Assembly: GCA_026645575.1 (NCBI GenBank)
Contig: JAPKMW010000040.1
Location: forward strand, 1-64,000
Length of the DNA stretch: 64,000 nt
From: Caldilineaceae bacterium
GTDB taxonomy: Bacteria > Chloroflexota > Anaerolineae > Caldilineales > Caldilineaceae
Direction: 5' to 3'
Of the stretch, positions 16,612 through 24,916 are shown in pieces. The notes under the pieces were generated by a model. It was given only the letters and a program-made list of their open reading frames with translations. It ran no database searches and was not told where the DNA came from. Position 1 is the first letter of the stretch. Each line of letters begins with the position of its first letter. Position numbers and translations under genes: made by a program.

Positions 16612-17232
16612 TTAAGCTTTCGGCGCCGGAATACGCGCCATTTCAAAGGTATCGGTAACACGGACATAGCCATCGCCGCCCAGGCGACCAATGGGTCTGT
16701 AGGGTTCGAGCAGGATGCGACCATTGGCGTAGAGATCATCCCGTACATGGACACATTGCACTTCGCCAAAGATAACCGCCGCACCGCCCGGTTGATCGCT
16801 GACGACGACAATGCGTTGTAATTTACATTCAAAGGCAATCGGCGCTTCGGCCACGCGCGGGACACGAATGGTGCTACTGGGAAGCGGGGTTAAGCCAGCC
16901 CACTCGAATTCCGATTGGGTGGGCGGTAGCGGCGTGGCCGTCAAGTTCATGGCAGTGGCCGTCTCCTCGTTTGTGGTGTTGATAACAAATTCCGGCACGG
17001 CTTCAATGTTGCGCCATGTATCCTTTTTGCCATCCGGCGTATCGGCGACACCGACACAAAAGAGCAGTGTCATCGGGTTGCTACAAACGGCATTGAAAAA
17101 GGAAAAGGGCGCCACATTGAGATTGCCGGCGGCGTCCATTGTGCTGACCCAGGCAATCGGGCGGGGCACCACGGCGCCAATCATCAATTTATAACGGTCG
17201 CGTTCAGGAATCGTGTGAATGTCTATGCGCAT
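16612..17232 (-). CDS. Flavin reductase-like, FMN-binding split-barrel protein
   Basis: Belongs to the DIM6/NTAB flavin reductase family that binds FMN and reduces it for a partner oxygenase, or acts alone. The N-terminal block ends with AVVPRPIAWVST (about 25-36), followed by NVAPFSFFNAVCSNPMTLLF (about 59-78), both family hallmarks. At 206 aa it is a normal length, with no signal or membrane segment. It lies upstream of rhamnulokinase on the same strand. A TTGACA box on the minus strand (17270-17275) about 40 bp before the ATG is a plausible -35. The physiological partner is unknown. Confidence 0.88.
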   Translation of the reverse strand: MRIDIHTIPERDRYKLMIGAVVPRPIAWVSTMDAAGNLNVAPFSFFNAVCSNPMTLLFCVGVADTPDGKKDTWRNIEAVPEFVINTTNEETATAMNLTATPLPPTQSEFEWAGLTPLPSSTIRVPRVAEAPIAFECKLQRIVVVSDQPGGAAVIFGEVQCVHVRDDLYANGRILLEPYRPIGRLGGDGYVRVTDTFEMARIPAPKA

Positions 17233-17386
17233 GAGAATCTCACAGTAGATAGTAGATGACAGGTTTTTTTGTCAATTTTTGTGCTTTTGTTATAAGATAT
17301 AGTTGTTAGTTGTGAAATTATCAGTGGGCTGCACATGGTTACCGGCTCATGAGCAGACCGATGATGTCGGCAGCGATATAATTGCT

Positions 17387-17426
17387 TCATGGTACTACAA
17401 GCCAGAGCGCTGTCGCAACTTCGCTT
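17387..17426 (+). promoter_or_regulatory. 40-nt conserved regulatory motif, copy A
   Basis: This block matches 19641-19680 at 30 of 40 positions; the best-conserved parts are GTACTACAA, GCAACT and CGCTT. A TATAAT (17377-17382) lies 9 bp before GTACTACAA. Both copies lie in divergent intergenic regions, about 140-160 bp from the minus-strand start codon. An operator or shared 5' leader is inferred. Confidence 0.55.
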
Positions 17427-17524
17427 AAAGAATTCATCGGTTTTCATCCAATCAGGATGAGCAACAAGGGAAAGGGGAAGAGATCTAGAAAAGCAGTGTT
17501 GTTGGGTTGGCAAAGGACAGAAAG

Positions 17525-18691
17525 ATGATGCCTTGGATTCGGCGCGGCTTGGGGTGGCCCGGCAGCGAATGGCTCTGCGTTGGTTCTGTACTCTTTGTAG
17601 CGCTTGCGCTGGTTCATTACGACGATCTGCAACGGCATTGGTCAAGCTATCATTGGGAAGACCAACTTTTCTTTGAGCATAACCGTGCCATGATTCATTC
17701 CGTGCGTGATTGTTTTGTCCAGCCGGCCCTTTGGCCGGGACTGTACCGTCCATTAACGACCAATTGCTATTATTACCTTGGCGGTTGGCTCTTTGCTCAT
17801 CAAATTGAGCTTTATCACACCATCAATGTGGGTCTCTATTACGCCAATGCCTTGCTCGTCTATTGGCTGGTGCGGACTTTATTGGCGCGTGCTTATGCCT
17901 TGTTGGCGGCCCTCCTCTTTGCTTCGCGGGCGGCGCACGTGGAAGTGATCACCAACACAGTCGAATTTCAGATCCTGGCCGCCACCTTTTTCACGCTGCT
18001 GGCCTTGGTAATTTGGGCAGCGGCGCTCCGTCAGCCAACACACTGGCGCTTTCTCGTCGCTTATCTCCTGCTGTTTTGTGCGTTATTGAGCAAAGAGGCG
18101 AGCGCAACGGCGGTGCTGCTGTTGCCGCTCTATGCCTGGTTCTTTGCTCCCGCCTGGCGCTGGTCGTATCTGGTTGGTCCGCTGTTGGTCGGCGCCGGCT
18201 GGCTGGCGCTCTTTACCACGGCGCTCCGCTTGGTGAATCACGATCAGGCGACCGGCTTCTACTTCACCGTCACCCCGACCCTTGTGCTGCGCAACATGAC
18301 TGCCCACCTTTGGAGCTTCGCCAACTGGTTGGCGGCGGATCCGACGAATCCCGTTATGCCGGTACGTGTAGAAGCAATGGCAAATGGCGCCGGCGGTCAG
18401 GCCCTCCTGCTTCTGTTGGTCGTTGTCACCGTGGCGGTGGTTGTGTTCAAGGCGTATGTCCCACAACAGGTCTGGGCTGTTGCACTGGGTGGGGCCTTCT
18501 TTCTAGTAGCCATTCTGCCTTATAGTTTCTTTGAAGATCGCCTCTTTATGCGCTATGGCTATACGAGCCACGTCGGCCTGACCTTGGCAACCACAGCGCT
18601 GGTTGCACTAGCCTTGTCGGGGATAAAAGCCTTCTGGACTAGGATCGCTTTGTCGCAACGCCTGGCGTCCCAGGCTGGGACGCCAGGGTAG
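17525..18691 (+). CDS. Polytopic membrane protein, GT-C glycosyltransferase-like
   Basis: About ten hydrophobic segments over 388 aa. The segment WPGLYRPLTTNCYYYLGGW (about residues 70-88) followed by HTINVGLYYANALLVYWLV resembles the start of GT-C/TMTC-like membrane proteins, where an aromatic-RPL block follows TM1. An acidic pair (YHWEDQLFFEH, about 43-53) precedes it in the first outer loop, as expected for a lipid-phosphate-sugar-dependent enzyme. Family assignment is tentative. Start set at ATG 17525; upstream in-frame TTG (17507) is less likely. It converges on a PhyH gene across a 40-bp palindrome. A shared motif at 17387-17426 lies in its upstream region. Confidence 0.7.
   Translation: MMPWIRRGLGWPGSEWLCVGSVLFVALALVHYDDLQRHWSSYHWEDQLFFEHNRAMIHSVRDCFVQPALWPGLYRPLTTNCYYYLGGWLFAHQIELYHTINVGLYYANALLVYWLVRTLLARAYALLAALLFASRAAHVEVITNTVEFQILAATFFTLLALVIWAAALRQPTHWRFLVAYLLLFCALLSKEASATAVLLLPLYAWFFAPAWRWSYLVGPLLVGAGWLALFTTALRLVNHDQATGFYFTVTPTLVLRNMTAHLWSFANWLAADPTNPVMPVRVEAMANGAGGQALLLLLVVVTVAVVVFKAYVPQQVWAVALGGAFFLVAILPYSFFEDRLFMRYGYTSHVGLTLATTALVALALSGIKAFWTRIALSQRLASQAGTPG
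18662..18687. repeat. Small hairpin at the end of the membrane-protein gene
   Basis: CTGGCGTCCCAG and CTGGGACGCCAG face each other across one base within the last codons of the gene (18662-18687). It is the first of two stems at this convergent junction. Confidence 0.75.
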
Positions 18692-18697
18692 CCGGTA

Positions 18698-18737
18698 CAC
18701 ATCGTAGGGGCATGGTATACCATGCCCCTACGATGTG
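18698..18737. terminator. 40-bp perfect palindrome between convergent genes
   Basis: Every base from 18698 to 18737 is self-complementary about the centre 18717/18718, with no loop. The core reads GTAGGGGCATGGTA and its complement. It lies between the ends of the membrane-protein gene (+) and the second PhyH gene (-), so a two-way transcription terminator is likely. There is no T-tract. GTAGGGGC...GCCCCTAC palindromes are dispersed in many bacterial genomes. Confidence 0.8.
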
Positions 18738-18740
18738 GGT

Positions 18741-19502
18741 TTACAGCACGTCGAGAATGAATTTTGCCTCATCGCCCAAGCGCGCCAACGTTTCCGCCGA
18801 AAGATATTTGCGCTGATCGGTCTGTTGCTGGTTGTGACGGCGGGTAAAGTAGGAGTGCATCGCGCGCCGCGGTTTGGTGGTGCGGTTGAGCGTGCCGCCG
18901 TGCCAGGTGTGCGAGTTAAAGATGACAACGGTGCCCGCCGGCGCCGTGAGCAAGATTTCATCGGGATGAGTCCCCTTGGGATCGGCCATAACATCACGAG
19001 GCATTTTGCCCGAATTGTGCGAACCGGGAACCACACGGGTGGCGCCATTTTCTGCCGTAAAATCATCCAGCAGCCAGATCGAATTGCAGACCTCAAACTC
19101 ACCGGGCGGCACGGCGCCCCGCCAGTCGGCATGAAGATGCTGCAACCCTTCGCCGGGCAAGGCAAAGCGGGCATTGAGCGACGAGAGTTTAAAATCCTTT
19201 TGCAACACATGCGCCATGGCCGCCAAAATCCGTGGATGGGTAAAACAGATTTCAAAGATAGCCCCTTTATCGACAATATTGGCTAACCGTGTAGTTCCCA
19301 CCTCCTGATGCGCCTCCAACCCGGCCCGATCACCCTCGTCCGCCGCTAATTCTTCTAAGCGGGTCGCCAGCGCCTGCACCTGTTGGGATGAAAGCAAGCC
19401 AGGCAACGGCAAATAACCATTTTGATCCAGGAATGTTTTTTCCTCAGCCGAGAGCGTTGCGTCATTGACGCCAAAATGAGCAAGTGCAGTTTGCATATCC
19501 AT
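18741..19502 (-). CDS. Phytanoyl-CoA dioxygenase (PhyH) family protein, second copy
   Basis: Fe(II)/2-oxoglutarate dioxygenase of 253 aa. The metal site is H124-x-D126 in QHLHADWRG with distal H201 in HTWHGGT, and R213 is a possible 2-oxoglutarate ligand. It shares only family motifs with the copy at 13754-14611. It is divergent from the L-rhamnonate dehydratase gene, with a 219-bp shared upstream region carrying a TATAAT box and the conserved 40-nt motif. This context suggests co-control with sugar-acid use. Substrate unknown; bacterial PhyH proteins act on many small molecules. Confidence 0.88.
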   Translation of the reverse strand: MDMQTALAHFGVNDATLSAEEKTFLDQNGYLPLPGLLSSQQVQALATRLEELAADEGDRAGLEAHQEVGTTRLANIVDKGAIFEICFTHPRILAAMAHVLQKDFKLSSLNARFALPGEGLQHLHADWRGAVPPGEFEVCNSIWLLDDFTAENGATRVVPGSHNSGKMPRDVMADPKGTHPDEILLTAPAGTVVIFNSHTWHGGTLNRTTKPRRAMHSYFTRRHNQQQTDQRKYLSAETLARLGDEAKFILDVL

Positions 19503-19596
19503 CGTAGTTTCTCTTGAACTTTCTTTTGGTTACACGCTGTGAACCAACAACGATCTCCTTACCAATCCCTGCAACAATCCTGTAGGCGGAGAATCG

Positions 19597-19631
19597 CTGT
19601 TTGCCAACAGGCGCGAACGTGGTTGTATAAT
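19597..19631 (+). promoter_or_regulatory. Candidate promoter and small operator before rhamnonate dehydratase
   Basis: TTGCCA (19601-19606) and TATAAT (19626-19631) are 19 bp apart. The first box lies inside the inverted repeat CTGTTTGCCAACAG (19597-19610), a possible repressor site. Spacing is longer than ideal. Confidence 0.45.
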
Positions 19632-19640
19632 ATGAGAAGC

Positions 19641-19680
19641 TCATCGTACTACAAACCAAATGGTGGCTGCAACTGCGCTT
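19641..19680 (+). promoter_or_regulatory. 40-nt conserved regulatory motif, copy B
   Basis: Second copy of the block at 17387-17426, matching at 30 of 40 positions. GTACTACAA begins 14 bp after a TATAAT box, so the motif would span or follow the transcription start of the dehydratase gene. Confidence 0.55.
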
Positions 19681-19721
19681 GCAGGGCTACAGGAGCGCCA
19701 TTGTGTACCAAAGGAGATGCT

Positions 19722-20870
19722 ATGAAAATTACTGCTGTGCGCGCCGTCGAAATTGATGTCACGCCCCGCCCGCAAACCAAGCCGCGTCAGCCCAGCCGGG
19801 CGACGACAATCAAAATGACGCGCCCGGTCGCGCGTTACCCCGGCAAAGCTGGCTACCCCGAATGGAAACGCGCCGCCGTTGTCATCACCGCCGAAGATGG
19901 GACGTGGGGCTTTGGGTTGACGGTTCACGGCGGCCCAGTGGAGCGCATCATCAACGACCAGTTGGCGCCGGCCTTAATCGGTGAAAATTGCATGGCAACG
20001 GAAAAGCTCTGGGATCTGATGGTGCGCATGACCGCGCCCTATGGCGGCGGTCTGGCCAGCTATGCAATCAGCGCAGTGGACTGCGCACTGTGGGATCTCA
20101 AAGGCAAGCTCCTGCAACGCCCGGTCTATGAATTGCTGGGTGGTCCGCAGAAGGAGAAAATTTTCTGCTACGCCACCGGCTTTGACACCGAATGGTATGT
20201 GGAAATGGGCTTCAAAGCGGTCAAAGTCTTTGCCCCCTACGGCCTGCATGATGGCCTGGACGGTCTGCACAAAAATGTCGAGTTTATTGCCAAGACGCGG
20301 GAAGCTATCGGTGATCAGGTCGAGTTGATGTTCGATTGCTGGATGTCGATGGATGAAGAGTACATCGTGCGCATGGCCGAACTGTTGCGCCCCTATCGCC
20401 TCAAGTGGATCGAAGATTATGTGCTGCCGGACAATCTGGAAGCCTACGGCGCTATCCGTCGCCGCCTGCCCTGGCAGACGCTGGCCTCTGGTGAGCATTG
20501 GTATTTGCCCAACACCTTCGCCACCGCCGCCAGTCACCGCTTGGTCGATATTTTCCAGCCCGATGTGTTGTGGGGCGGCGGCATCACCGGACTGGTCAAA
20601 ATCTGTCACATCGCCGAGGCCGCCGGGATTTCGGTCATCTCCCACGCCGGCATGAACTACCCCTACGGCCAACACCTCACCTACGCCATGCCGGCCATTG
20701 TCTGGGGCGAACGCTCGGAAGGCGTCTCCGCTCCCGGCGTGCCGCTGGCAGAGATGACCCGTCTCCCCGGCACACCGGCGATCAAAGATGGCTACCTTGT
20801 CCCTTCGGACGCCCCTGGCTTTGGCCTGGAGATTACGATGGATTGGTTAGAAGAACGGGCGCGGGGATGA
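19722..20870 (+). CDS. rhmD: L-rhamnonate dehydratase (enolase superfamily)
   Basis: Dehydrates L-rhamnonate to 2-keto-3-deoxy-L-rhamnonate in the non-phosphorylating rhamnose route. Mg ligands D205 (MFDCW), E231 (WIEDY) and E258 (SGEH) and the catalytic H308 (SHAGMNY) are all present. The blocks DCALWDLKGK, YATG, HDGLDG and LMFDCWMSMD match the E. coli RhmD pattern. The ATG at 19722 is chosen for AAGGAG six bases upstream; the frame runs open to 19539 but without a start signal. 382 aa is the normal length. Another acid-sugar dehydratase of the family remains possible. The stop codon lies inside the first unit of a tandem octamer (20866-20905). Confidence 0.87.
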   Translation: MKITAVRAVEIDVTPRPQTKPRQPSRATTIKMTRPVARYPGKAGYPEWKRAAVVITAEDGTWGFGLTVHGGPVERIINDQLAPALIGENCMATEKLWDLMVRMTAPYGGGLASYAISAVDCALWDLKGKLLQRPVYELLGGPQKEKIFCYATGFDTEWYVEMGFKAVKVFAPYGLHDGLDGLHKNVEFIAKTREAIGDQVELMFDCWMSMDEEYIVRMAELLRPYRLKWIEDYVLPDNLEAYGAIRRRLPWQTLASGEHWYLPNTFATAASHRLVDIFQPDVLWGGGITGLVKICHIAEAAGISVISHAGMNYPYGQHLTYAMPAIVWGERSEGVSAPGVPLAEMTRLPGTPAIKDGYLVPSDAPGFGLEITMDWLEERARG

Positions 20871-20905
20871 CAAGATGACAAGGTGACAGGATGACAGGGT
20901 GACAG
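20866..20905 (+). repeat. Five tandem octamers overlapping the rhmD stop codon
   Basis: The units GATGACAA, GATGACAA, GGTGACAG, GATGACAG and GGTGACAG run without gaps; the TGA at 20868-20870 is inside the first. A short hairpin (CCTATCC/GGATAGG, about 20911-20929) follows. Confidence 0.85.
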
Positions 20906-21028
20906 GAATAACCTATCCAAGCGGATAGGCGAGAAGCTCGCTAGTTGGCTGGTGTGGCTGTCGTGCTGTTCGTTTATAGTGATGAATGGAGTAAAACCAG
21001 ACGCTACCCCAACGAGTGGAGGTTTCTT

Positions 21029-21511
21029 ATGTCATCGAACGAGCAACCAGCGATTTTTGTACGGATTATTGAGCTGCCGCCGGTCAGCATGGTGCGTTCA
21101 GGTCGTGGTGACTTGGAGGCATTCAACCAATGGTGGTCGGCGCTTGACCGCCAACGCAAACAAAATCTGTGCCCACACGACTTTATGTGGTTTAACCCAG
21201 AACTGGGTAACCTCGAGTGGCTCTACGTCCTGCCGGAAGGGCTAACCGATACCGCGGGCTACGAAGTTTTTGCGTTTCCAGGTGGCCTCTATGCAGTTGC
21301 CGCCTGTAAAGACGAGGATACCGAAACGGAGCAAACCGCCAAGCTGATCCGCCAGTGGATCGAACAGAGCGCGATCTTTGCCGAAGCGCCGGCGGCGAGC
21401 GGTCGCTACGAAATGGGCCATGTCATCACGCCGTTGAATGCAAAAGAGACGATCGGCTACCACCAGATGGAGATCTTTATCCCCATCGTCTACAAGGCCG
21501 GAAAGGGGTAG
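21029..21511 (+). CDS. GyrI-like small-molecule-binding domain protein
   Basis: Stand-alone 160-aa protein resembling the GyrI/AraC effector-binding fold (SHS2 duplication). Such proteins bind or hydrolyse small ligands. Blocks that fit are FMWFNPELGNLEWLYVL (about 51-67) and the final GYHQMEIFIPI. The ATG at 21029 follows GGAGG by 6 nt. No DNA-binding domain is attached. Upstream is a tandem octamer repeat after rhmD and downstream a 464-bp gap with the nested inverted-repeat element, so it appears monocistronic. Ligand unknown. Confidence 0.7.
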   Translation: MSSNEQPAIFVRIIELPPVSMVRSGRGDLEAFNQWWSALDRQRKQNLCPHDFMWFNPELGNLEWLYVLPEGLTDTAGYEVFAFPGGLYAVAACKDEDTETEQTAKLIRQWIEQSAIFAEAPAASGRYEMGHVITPLNAKETIGYHQMEIFIPIVYKAGKG

Positions 21512-21975
21512 CGGCAAACCATCCACTAATTTCCTGATGGTTGCTAATTTGCGCGATGTACAGCAGTTGTTGGCGCTACGCGTAGCGACGAAACGGCTCC
21601 AGACTAAACAATCCGCCTAACCCATTTCAGGCCTAACAAAACAATACCTGTTCCATCTTGGCCGATGACGACAGCCCAGCCAGGAAGCAGTGACAGACGT
21701 TTCATCATCAGTAGACCGCAACGCTCTCAGCAGGTCCGTGACCTGCGCCAGTCACCGGTAACCCCTGGTGTGGCTAAGAGCGTGCCGTTGCGGTCTACTG
21801 AGCATCGAAACCCGACCTTCACCGTTTCCTGGCTGGGCTGTCCTTTTTCTGTGCGCCTATGCTCCTCGTATTAAGATCATGCGGCGCTAGACAAAGCCTT
21901 TCACCTGAAGTAAGATAGGCGTCATGTGGCGCACTGCGCTGCGGAAAAGAGACGGACGACGAGAAGCGAGGAAGC
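21512..21975. other. 464-bp intergenic region with a nested inverted-repeat element
   Basis: Holds the perfect palindrome GCTACGCGTAGC near 21575, then the nested element at 21670-21842, then about 130 bp leading to the PLP enzyme in which I see no clear promoter. No gene is recognisable on either strand. Confidence 0.6.
21670..21842. mobile_element. 173-bp nested inverted-repeat element (MITE-like)
   Basis: Outer arms of 17 bp (21670-21686 and 21826-21842) are perfectly complementary. Inside them a second perfect 15-bp pair (21709-21723 and 21786-21800) is joined by weaker pairing. The centre holds CAGGTCCGTGACCTG, the same core as the dispersed palindromes. There is no coding capacity. It is followed by a T-rich run. 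It could be a non-autonomous transposable element, a structured RNA or an elaborate terminator. Confidence 0.65.
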
Positions 21976-23325
21976 ATGCAGGAATTATTATATGACGCCG
22001 CCCGACGAGGGATCCATTACCTCACCACGGTGAATGAACGCCCTGTGCCGCCATCACCGGCAGCGGTGGCGGCATTGACCGAGTTTGCCGAAGCGTTGCC
22101 AAACGCACCGACCGATCCGGCCCACGTGTTGGCGATGTTAGATGAGATTGGTTCACCGGCCACTGTCGCCAGCGCGGGCGGGCGCTACTTTGGCTTTGTC
22201 ACCGGAGGCTCCTTACCAGCCACCGTCGCCGCCAGTTGGCTGGCCACGGCTTGGGACAACAACAGCGGCTTGACCGTCATGTCGCCGGCGGTGGTTAAAC
22301 TGGAAGCCGTGGCACTTGGCTGGTTAGTTGATCTGTTCGGTTTGCCGGCGGGAACTGGTGGCGGCTTTGTCACCGGGGCGACGATGGCAAACTTGACCGG
22401 TCTTGCGGCGGCCCGTCATGCGCTGCTGGCGCGCCAGGGGTGGGACGTGGAAACGCAGGGCCTCTTTGGCGCGCCACCGCTAACCGTGGTGGTGGGCGAC
22501 GAAGTGCATGTCAGTCTGCTCAAGGCGTTGAGCCTCTTGGGGCTGGGGCGCGAACGGGTAATCCGCGTACCCGTGGATGGGCAGGGGCGGATGCGACCAG
22601 ACGCCTTGCCGCCGTTGGACGCACGAACTATCCTCTGTGTGCAGGCGGGGAATGTCAATACCGGAGCAATTGACCCATTGGATCAATTGTGCGCGGCGGC
22701 CCAGGCCACCGGAGCCTGGGTGCATGTCGATGGCGCCTTTGGTATGTGGGCTGCTGTCGCACCGACCCATGCTCATCTGATTCGCGGGCTGGGGGAGGCC
22801 GACTCCTGGGCAACGGATGCGCATAAGTGGCTCAATGTGCCGTATGATAGTGGACTGGTCTTCTGTCGCGATGCAACCCACCTCGGCGCTGCCATGTCCA
22901 CGAGTGCTGCTTATTTGCAACAAAGTGATGATCGCGAACCTTATCACTACACCCCAGAGATGTCACGCCGGGCGCGCGGGGTGGAAGTGTGGGCCGCATT
23001 GCGCTCATTGGGGCGGGAAGGGCTGGCCGATCTTGTGGCGCGCACCTGTCGCCATGCCCGGCGCTTTGCGGAAGGACTAAACGCTGTCGGCTACACCATC
23101 CTCAATGAGGTTGTCCTCAATCAGGTGCTGGTCAGCTTTGGTGATGAAGCGACGACCCGCCGCGTGATCGCCGCGGTGCAAGCCGAAGGCACTTGTTGGG
23201 CCGGCGGCACCACCTGGCAGGGTCAAGCCGCCATGCGCATTAGCGTCTCTTCCTGGGCCACGACAGAGGAGGATGTCGAGCAAAGTCTCGACGCCATCAT
23301 CCGCATTGCCAACCTTAATCGCTGA
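21976..23325 (+). CDS. PLP-dependent group II amino-acid decarboxylase/aspartate aminotransferase-fold enzyme
   Basis: Fold-type I pyridoxal-phosphate enzyme of the group II decarboxylase family (glutamate, aromatic amino-acid or aspartate decarboxylases). The Schiff-base lysine is K284 in TDAHKWLN, D252 in HVDGAFG contacts the PLP nitrogen, and H178 in DEVHVS stacks on the ring. The N-terminal part has RYFGFVTGG and TGGGFVTGATMANL, as expected for the phosphate-binding region. 449 aa is full length. The last codons and the TGA form part of the left arm of an inverted repeat (23315-23330). An MFS transporter follows 175 bp on. Substrate amino acid not determinable. Confidence 0.88.
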   Translation: MQELLYDAARRGIHYLTTVNERPVPPSPAAVAALTEFAEALPNAPTDPAHVLAMLDEIGSPATVASAGGRYFGFVTGGSLPATVAASWLATAWDNNSGLTVMSPAVVKLEAVALGWLVDLFGLPAGTGGGFVTGATMANLTGLAAARHALLARQGWDVETQGLFGAPPLTVVVGDEVHVSLLKALSLLGLGRERVIRVPVDGQGRMRPDALPPLDARTILCVQAGNVNTGAIDPLDQLCAAAQATGAWVHVDGAFGMWAAVAPTHAHLIRGLGEADSWATDAHKWLNVPYDSGLVFCRDATHLGAAMSTSAAYLQQSDDREPYHYTPEMSRRARGVEVWAALRSLGREGLADLVARTCRHARRFAEGLNAVGYTILNEVVLNQVLVSFGDEATTRRVIAAVQAEGTCWAGGTTWQGQAAMRISVSSWATTEEDVEQSLDAIIRIANLNR

Positions 23326-23372
23326 ATCTCCCAATCTCCTAATCACTGGCAATTGCGAGATTCAGCGATTAA
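23315..23372. repeat. Inverted repeat whose left arm includes the end of the PLP gene
   Basis: The 16-bp arms 23315-23330 and 23357-23372 are perfectly complementary; the left arm covers the last two sense codons, the stop and five bases beyond. The loop contains further AATCTCC-like units. Confidence 0.85.
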
Positions 23373-23387
23373 GAGATTGTAACTACC

Positions 23388-23456
23388 AAGCCTGTTCGTA
23401 ACCGGTCCGTGACCGGCGTTCCAGGCGCCGGTCACGGACCGGTTACGAACAGGCTT
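23388..23456. repeat. Perfect 31-bp-stem hairpin with two GTCCGTGAC-type cores
   Basis: Arms 23388-23418 and 23426-23456 are perfectly complementary around a 7-nt loop. Each arm itself contains a CCGGTCCGTGACCGG palindrome, so DNA could form one long stem or two smaller ones. The arrangement is the same as at 63770-63824. Confidence 0.92.
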
Positions 23457-23499
23457 AGTCGTTACAGGAGATCAGGCTTCCGAACTGAAAGCAGCTTTC

Positions 23500-24780
23500 A
23501 TGATGTCCTCTTTGCGCGCATTGGGCGCCTATGTGGAAGGTACGCTGGCCGGTCAACTGCCGGCGGCGATCCGCAAAAATATGTTGGTGGAACTATGGGT
23601 CGGCATGGCCTATGGCGCTTTTTATGCGATGACCATCCCCTTTATTCCGGTGCTGCTACGACGCAGTGGCGCGACGCCAGAGATGTTGGCGATCTATACG
23701 TCACAGCAATTTCTTGGCTCGGTGTTAACCGCCTTTAGCATTGTGCTGATGCGGCGACGGCGCACCATGAACATTATTGTCTTCTGCTGGCTACTCTCCC
23801 GTTCACTGATTCTCTTCTTTGCCTTCATCGTGAATCCAGTCTGGATGTTGGTCTTGGGCGCCTTCTTCTGGTTGTTGGAAGCCTTTCCCAATCCGGGCTA
23901 CACGCGCATTTTGCAAAAGATCTACCCTGACGGGATGCGCGGCAAAATTATGTCCTTTGTGCGCATCGGGCGGATTGCTGTGGTGGTGCTGGTGACACCC
24001 ATTGCCGGTTGGGCGTTGGACCATCTGGGCTACCAAATTCTCTTCCCAATTGGCAGTTTGATTGGCATCGCTTCGGTTTTACTCTTTACCCGTCTGGATG
24101 CCAATGAAGGCCCATTGCCCATGCGCCAGACCAAGACATTAACGGAACTGTGGCAGATTCTGCGCGAAGACAAGCGCTTTGCCTACTATCTGACTACCTT
24201 TGGTCTCTATGGCGCCGGTTCGCTCATGTCGTGGACGATCTATCCCTTGGTGCAGGTCGATCGGTTGCACCTATCATACTCGGCGCTGGGGTGGTTGGGG
24301 CTGGTGCAATCGCTCTTCTGGTTGTCGAGCTATCTCTTCTGGGGGCGACTGGTGGATCGGCATGGCGGCGTCTGGGTGCTGCGCCTCAATTGCGCGTTTG
24401 CCATGTTGGTTCCCTTTTGCTATATCTGGGCGACCAATGGCTGGATGTTAGTTCCCGCCTTTGCCGTCAAAGGGATTATCAGCGCCGGCTGGGACATTGG
24501 CATGATCACCGCCGGTATTCAACTCTCCCCGCGCGAACGGGTGACAGAATATGCCGCCGTTCAGGGCACCATCGTTGGTCTGCGCGGCATGATCATCCCC
24601 TTGATTGGCGTCACGCTCCTGCGGCTGGGTCTGCCCGACCGTGGCATCTTTACCTTGAGCATCCTGATCCTGATCGTGGCTTGGCTGATGTTTGGTCGCA
24701 TCGATGCCCCCATGCCCGACCAGCCGCCTTCAGAGCTGCGCTACCGCTGGCCCATTCGCTTCCGCTGGCCGAAGATGTAA
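23500..24780 (+). CDS. Major facilitator superfamily transporter
   Basis: 426-aa inner-membrane protein with about 12 hydrophobic segments and a central cytoplasmic loop (about residues 205-225, MRQTKTLTELWQILREDKRF) that separates the two six-helix halves. Family motif A is degenerate. Short charged turns such as MRRRRTMN (about 84-91) occupy its usual place. The start is the first of two adjacent ATG codons (23500/23503); no strong SD is close. It follows the PLP decarboxylase in the same direction, so amino-acid or amine exchange is possible, but strong hairpins separate the genes. Substrate unknown. Confidence 0.85.
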   Translation: MMSSLRALGAYVEGTLAGQLPAAIRKNMLVELWVGMAYGAFYAMTIPFIPVLLRRSGATPEMLAIYTSQQFLGSVLTAFSIVLMRRRRTMNIIVFCWLLSRSLILFFAFIVNPVWMLVLGAFFWLLEAFPNPGYTRILQKIYPDGMRGKIMSFVRIGRIAVVVLVTPIAGWALDHLGYQILFPIGSLIGIASVLLFTRLDANEGPLPMRQTKTLTELWQILREDKRFAYYLTTFGLYGAGSLMSWTIYPLVQVDRLHLSYSALGWLGLVQSLFWLSSYLFWGRLVDRHGGVWVLRLNCAFAMLVPFCYIWATNGWMLVPAFAVKGIISAGWDIGMITAGIQLSPRERVTEYAAVQGTIVGLRGMIIPLIGVTLLRLGLPDRGIFTLSILILIVAWLMFGRIDAPMPDQPPSELRYRWPIRFRWPKM

Positions 24781-24782
24781 GA

Positions 24783-24888
24783 GGTAGAGAGGGAAACAGG
24801 TACACAGGTACACAGGTACACAGGTAGTGGCTTGTTTCCCTGTCTACCTGTCTACCTGTCTACTTGTTTCCCTGTTTCCCTGTCTACC
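24783..24888. repeat. Inverted array of ACAGGTA/TACCTGT units
   Basis: The left half has four tandem ACAGGTAC-type octamers; the right half has TGTCTACC and GTTTCCC units on the opposite strand sense, so the array can fold into an imperfect long stem. It occupies the gap between the MFS gene and the amidohydrolase gene. The same unit type recurs at 35969-36060. Confidence 0.85.
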
Positions 24889-24916
24889 AATAACCTACCC
24901 ATGAAAGGCAATCACC

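Noticed and set aside
18735..19286. 183-codon plus-strand frame opposite the second PhyH gene
   Set aside because: Minus-strand gene has the complete Fe(II)/2-oxoglutarate motif set; the plus frame has none.
24783..24888. Regular spacing of repeats suggesting a CRISPR array
   Set aside because: Units are 7-8 nt and contiguous, with no spacers of constant length and no cas genes.
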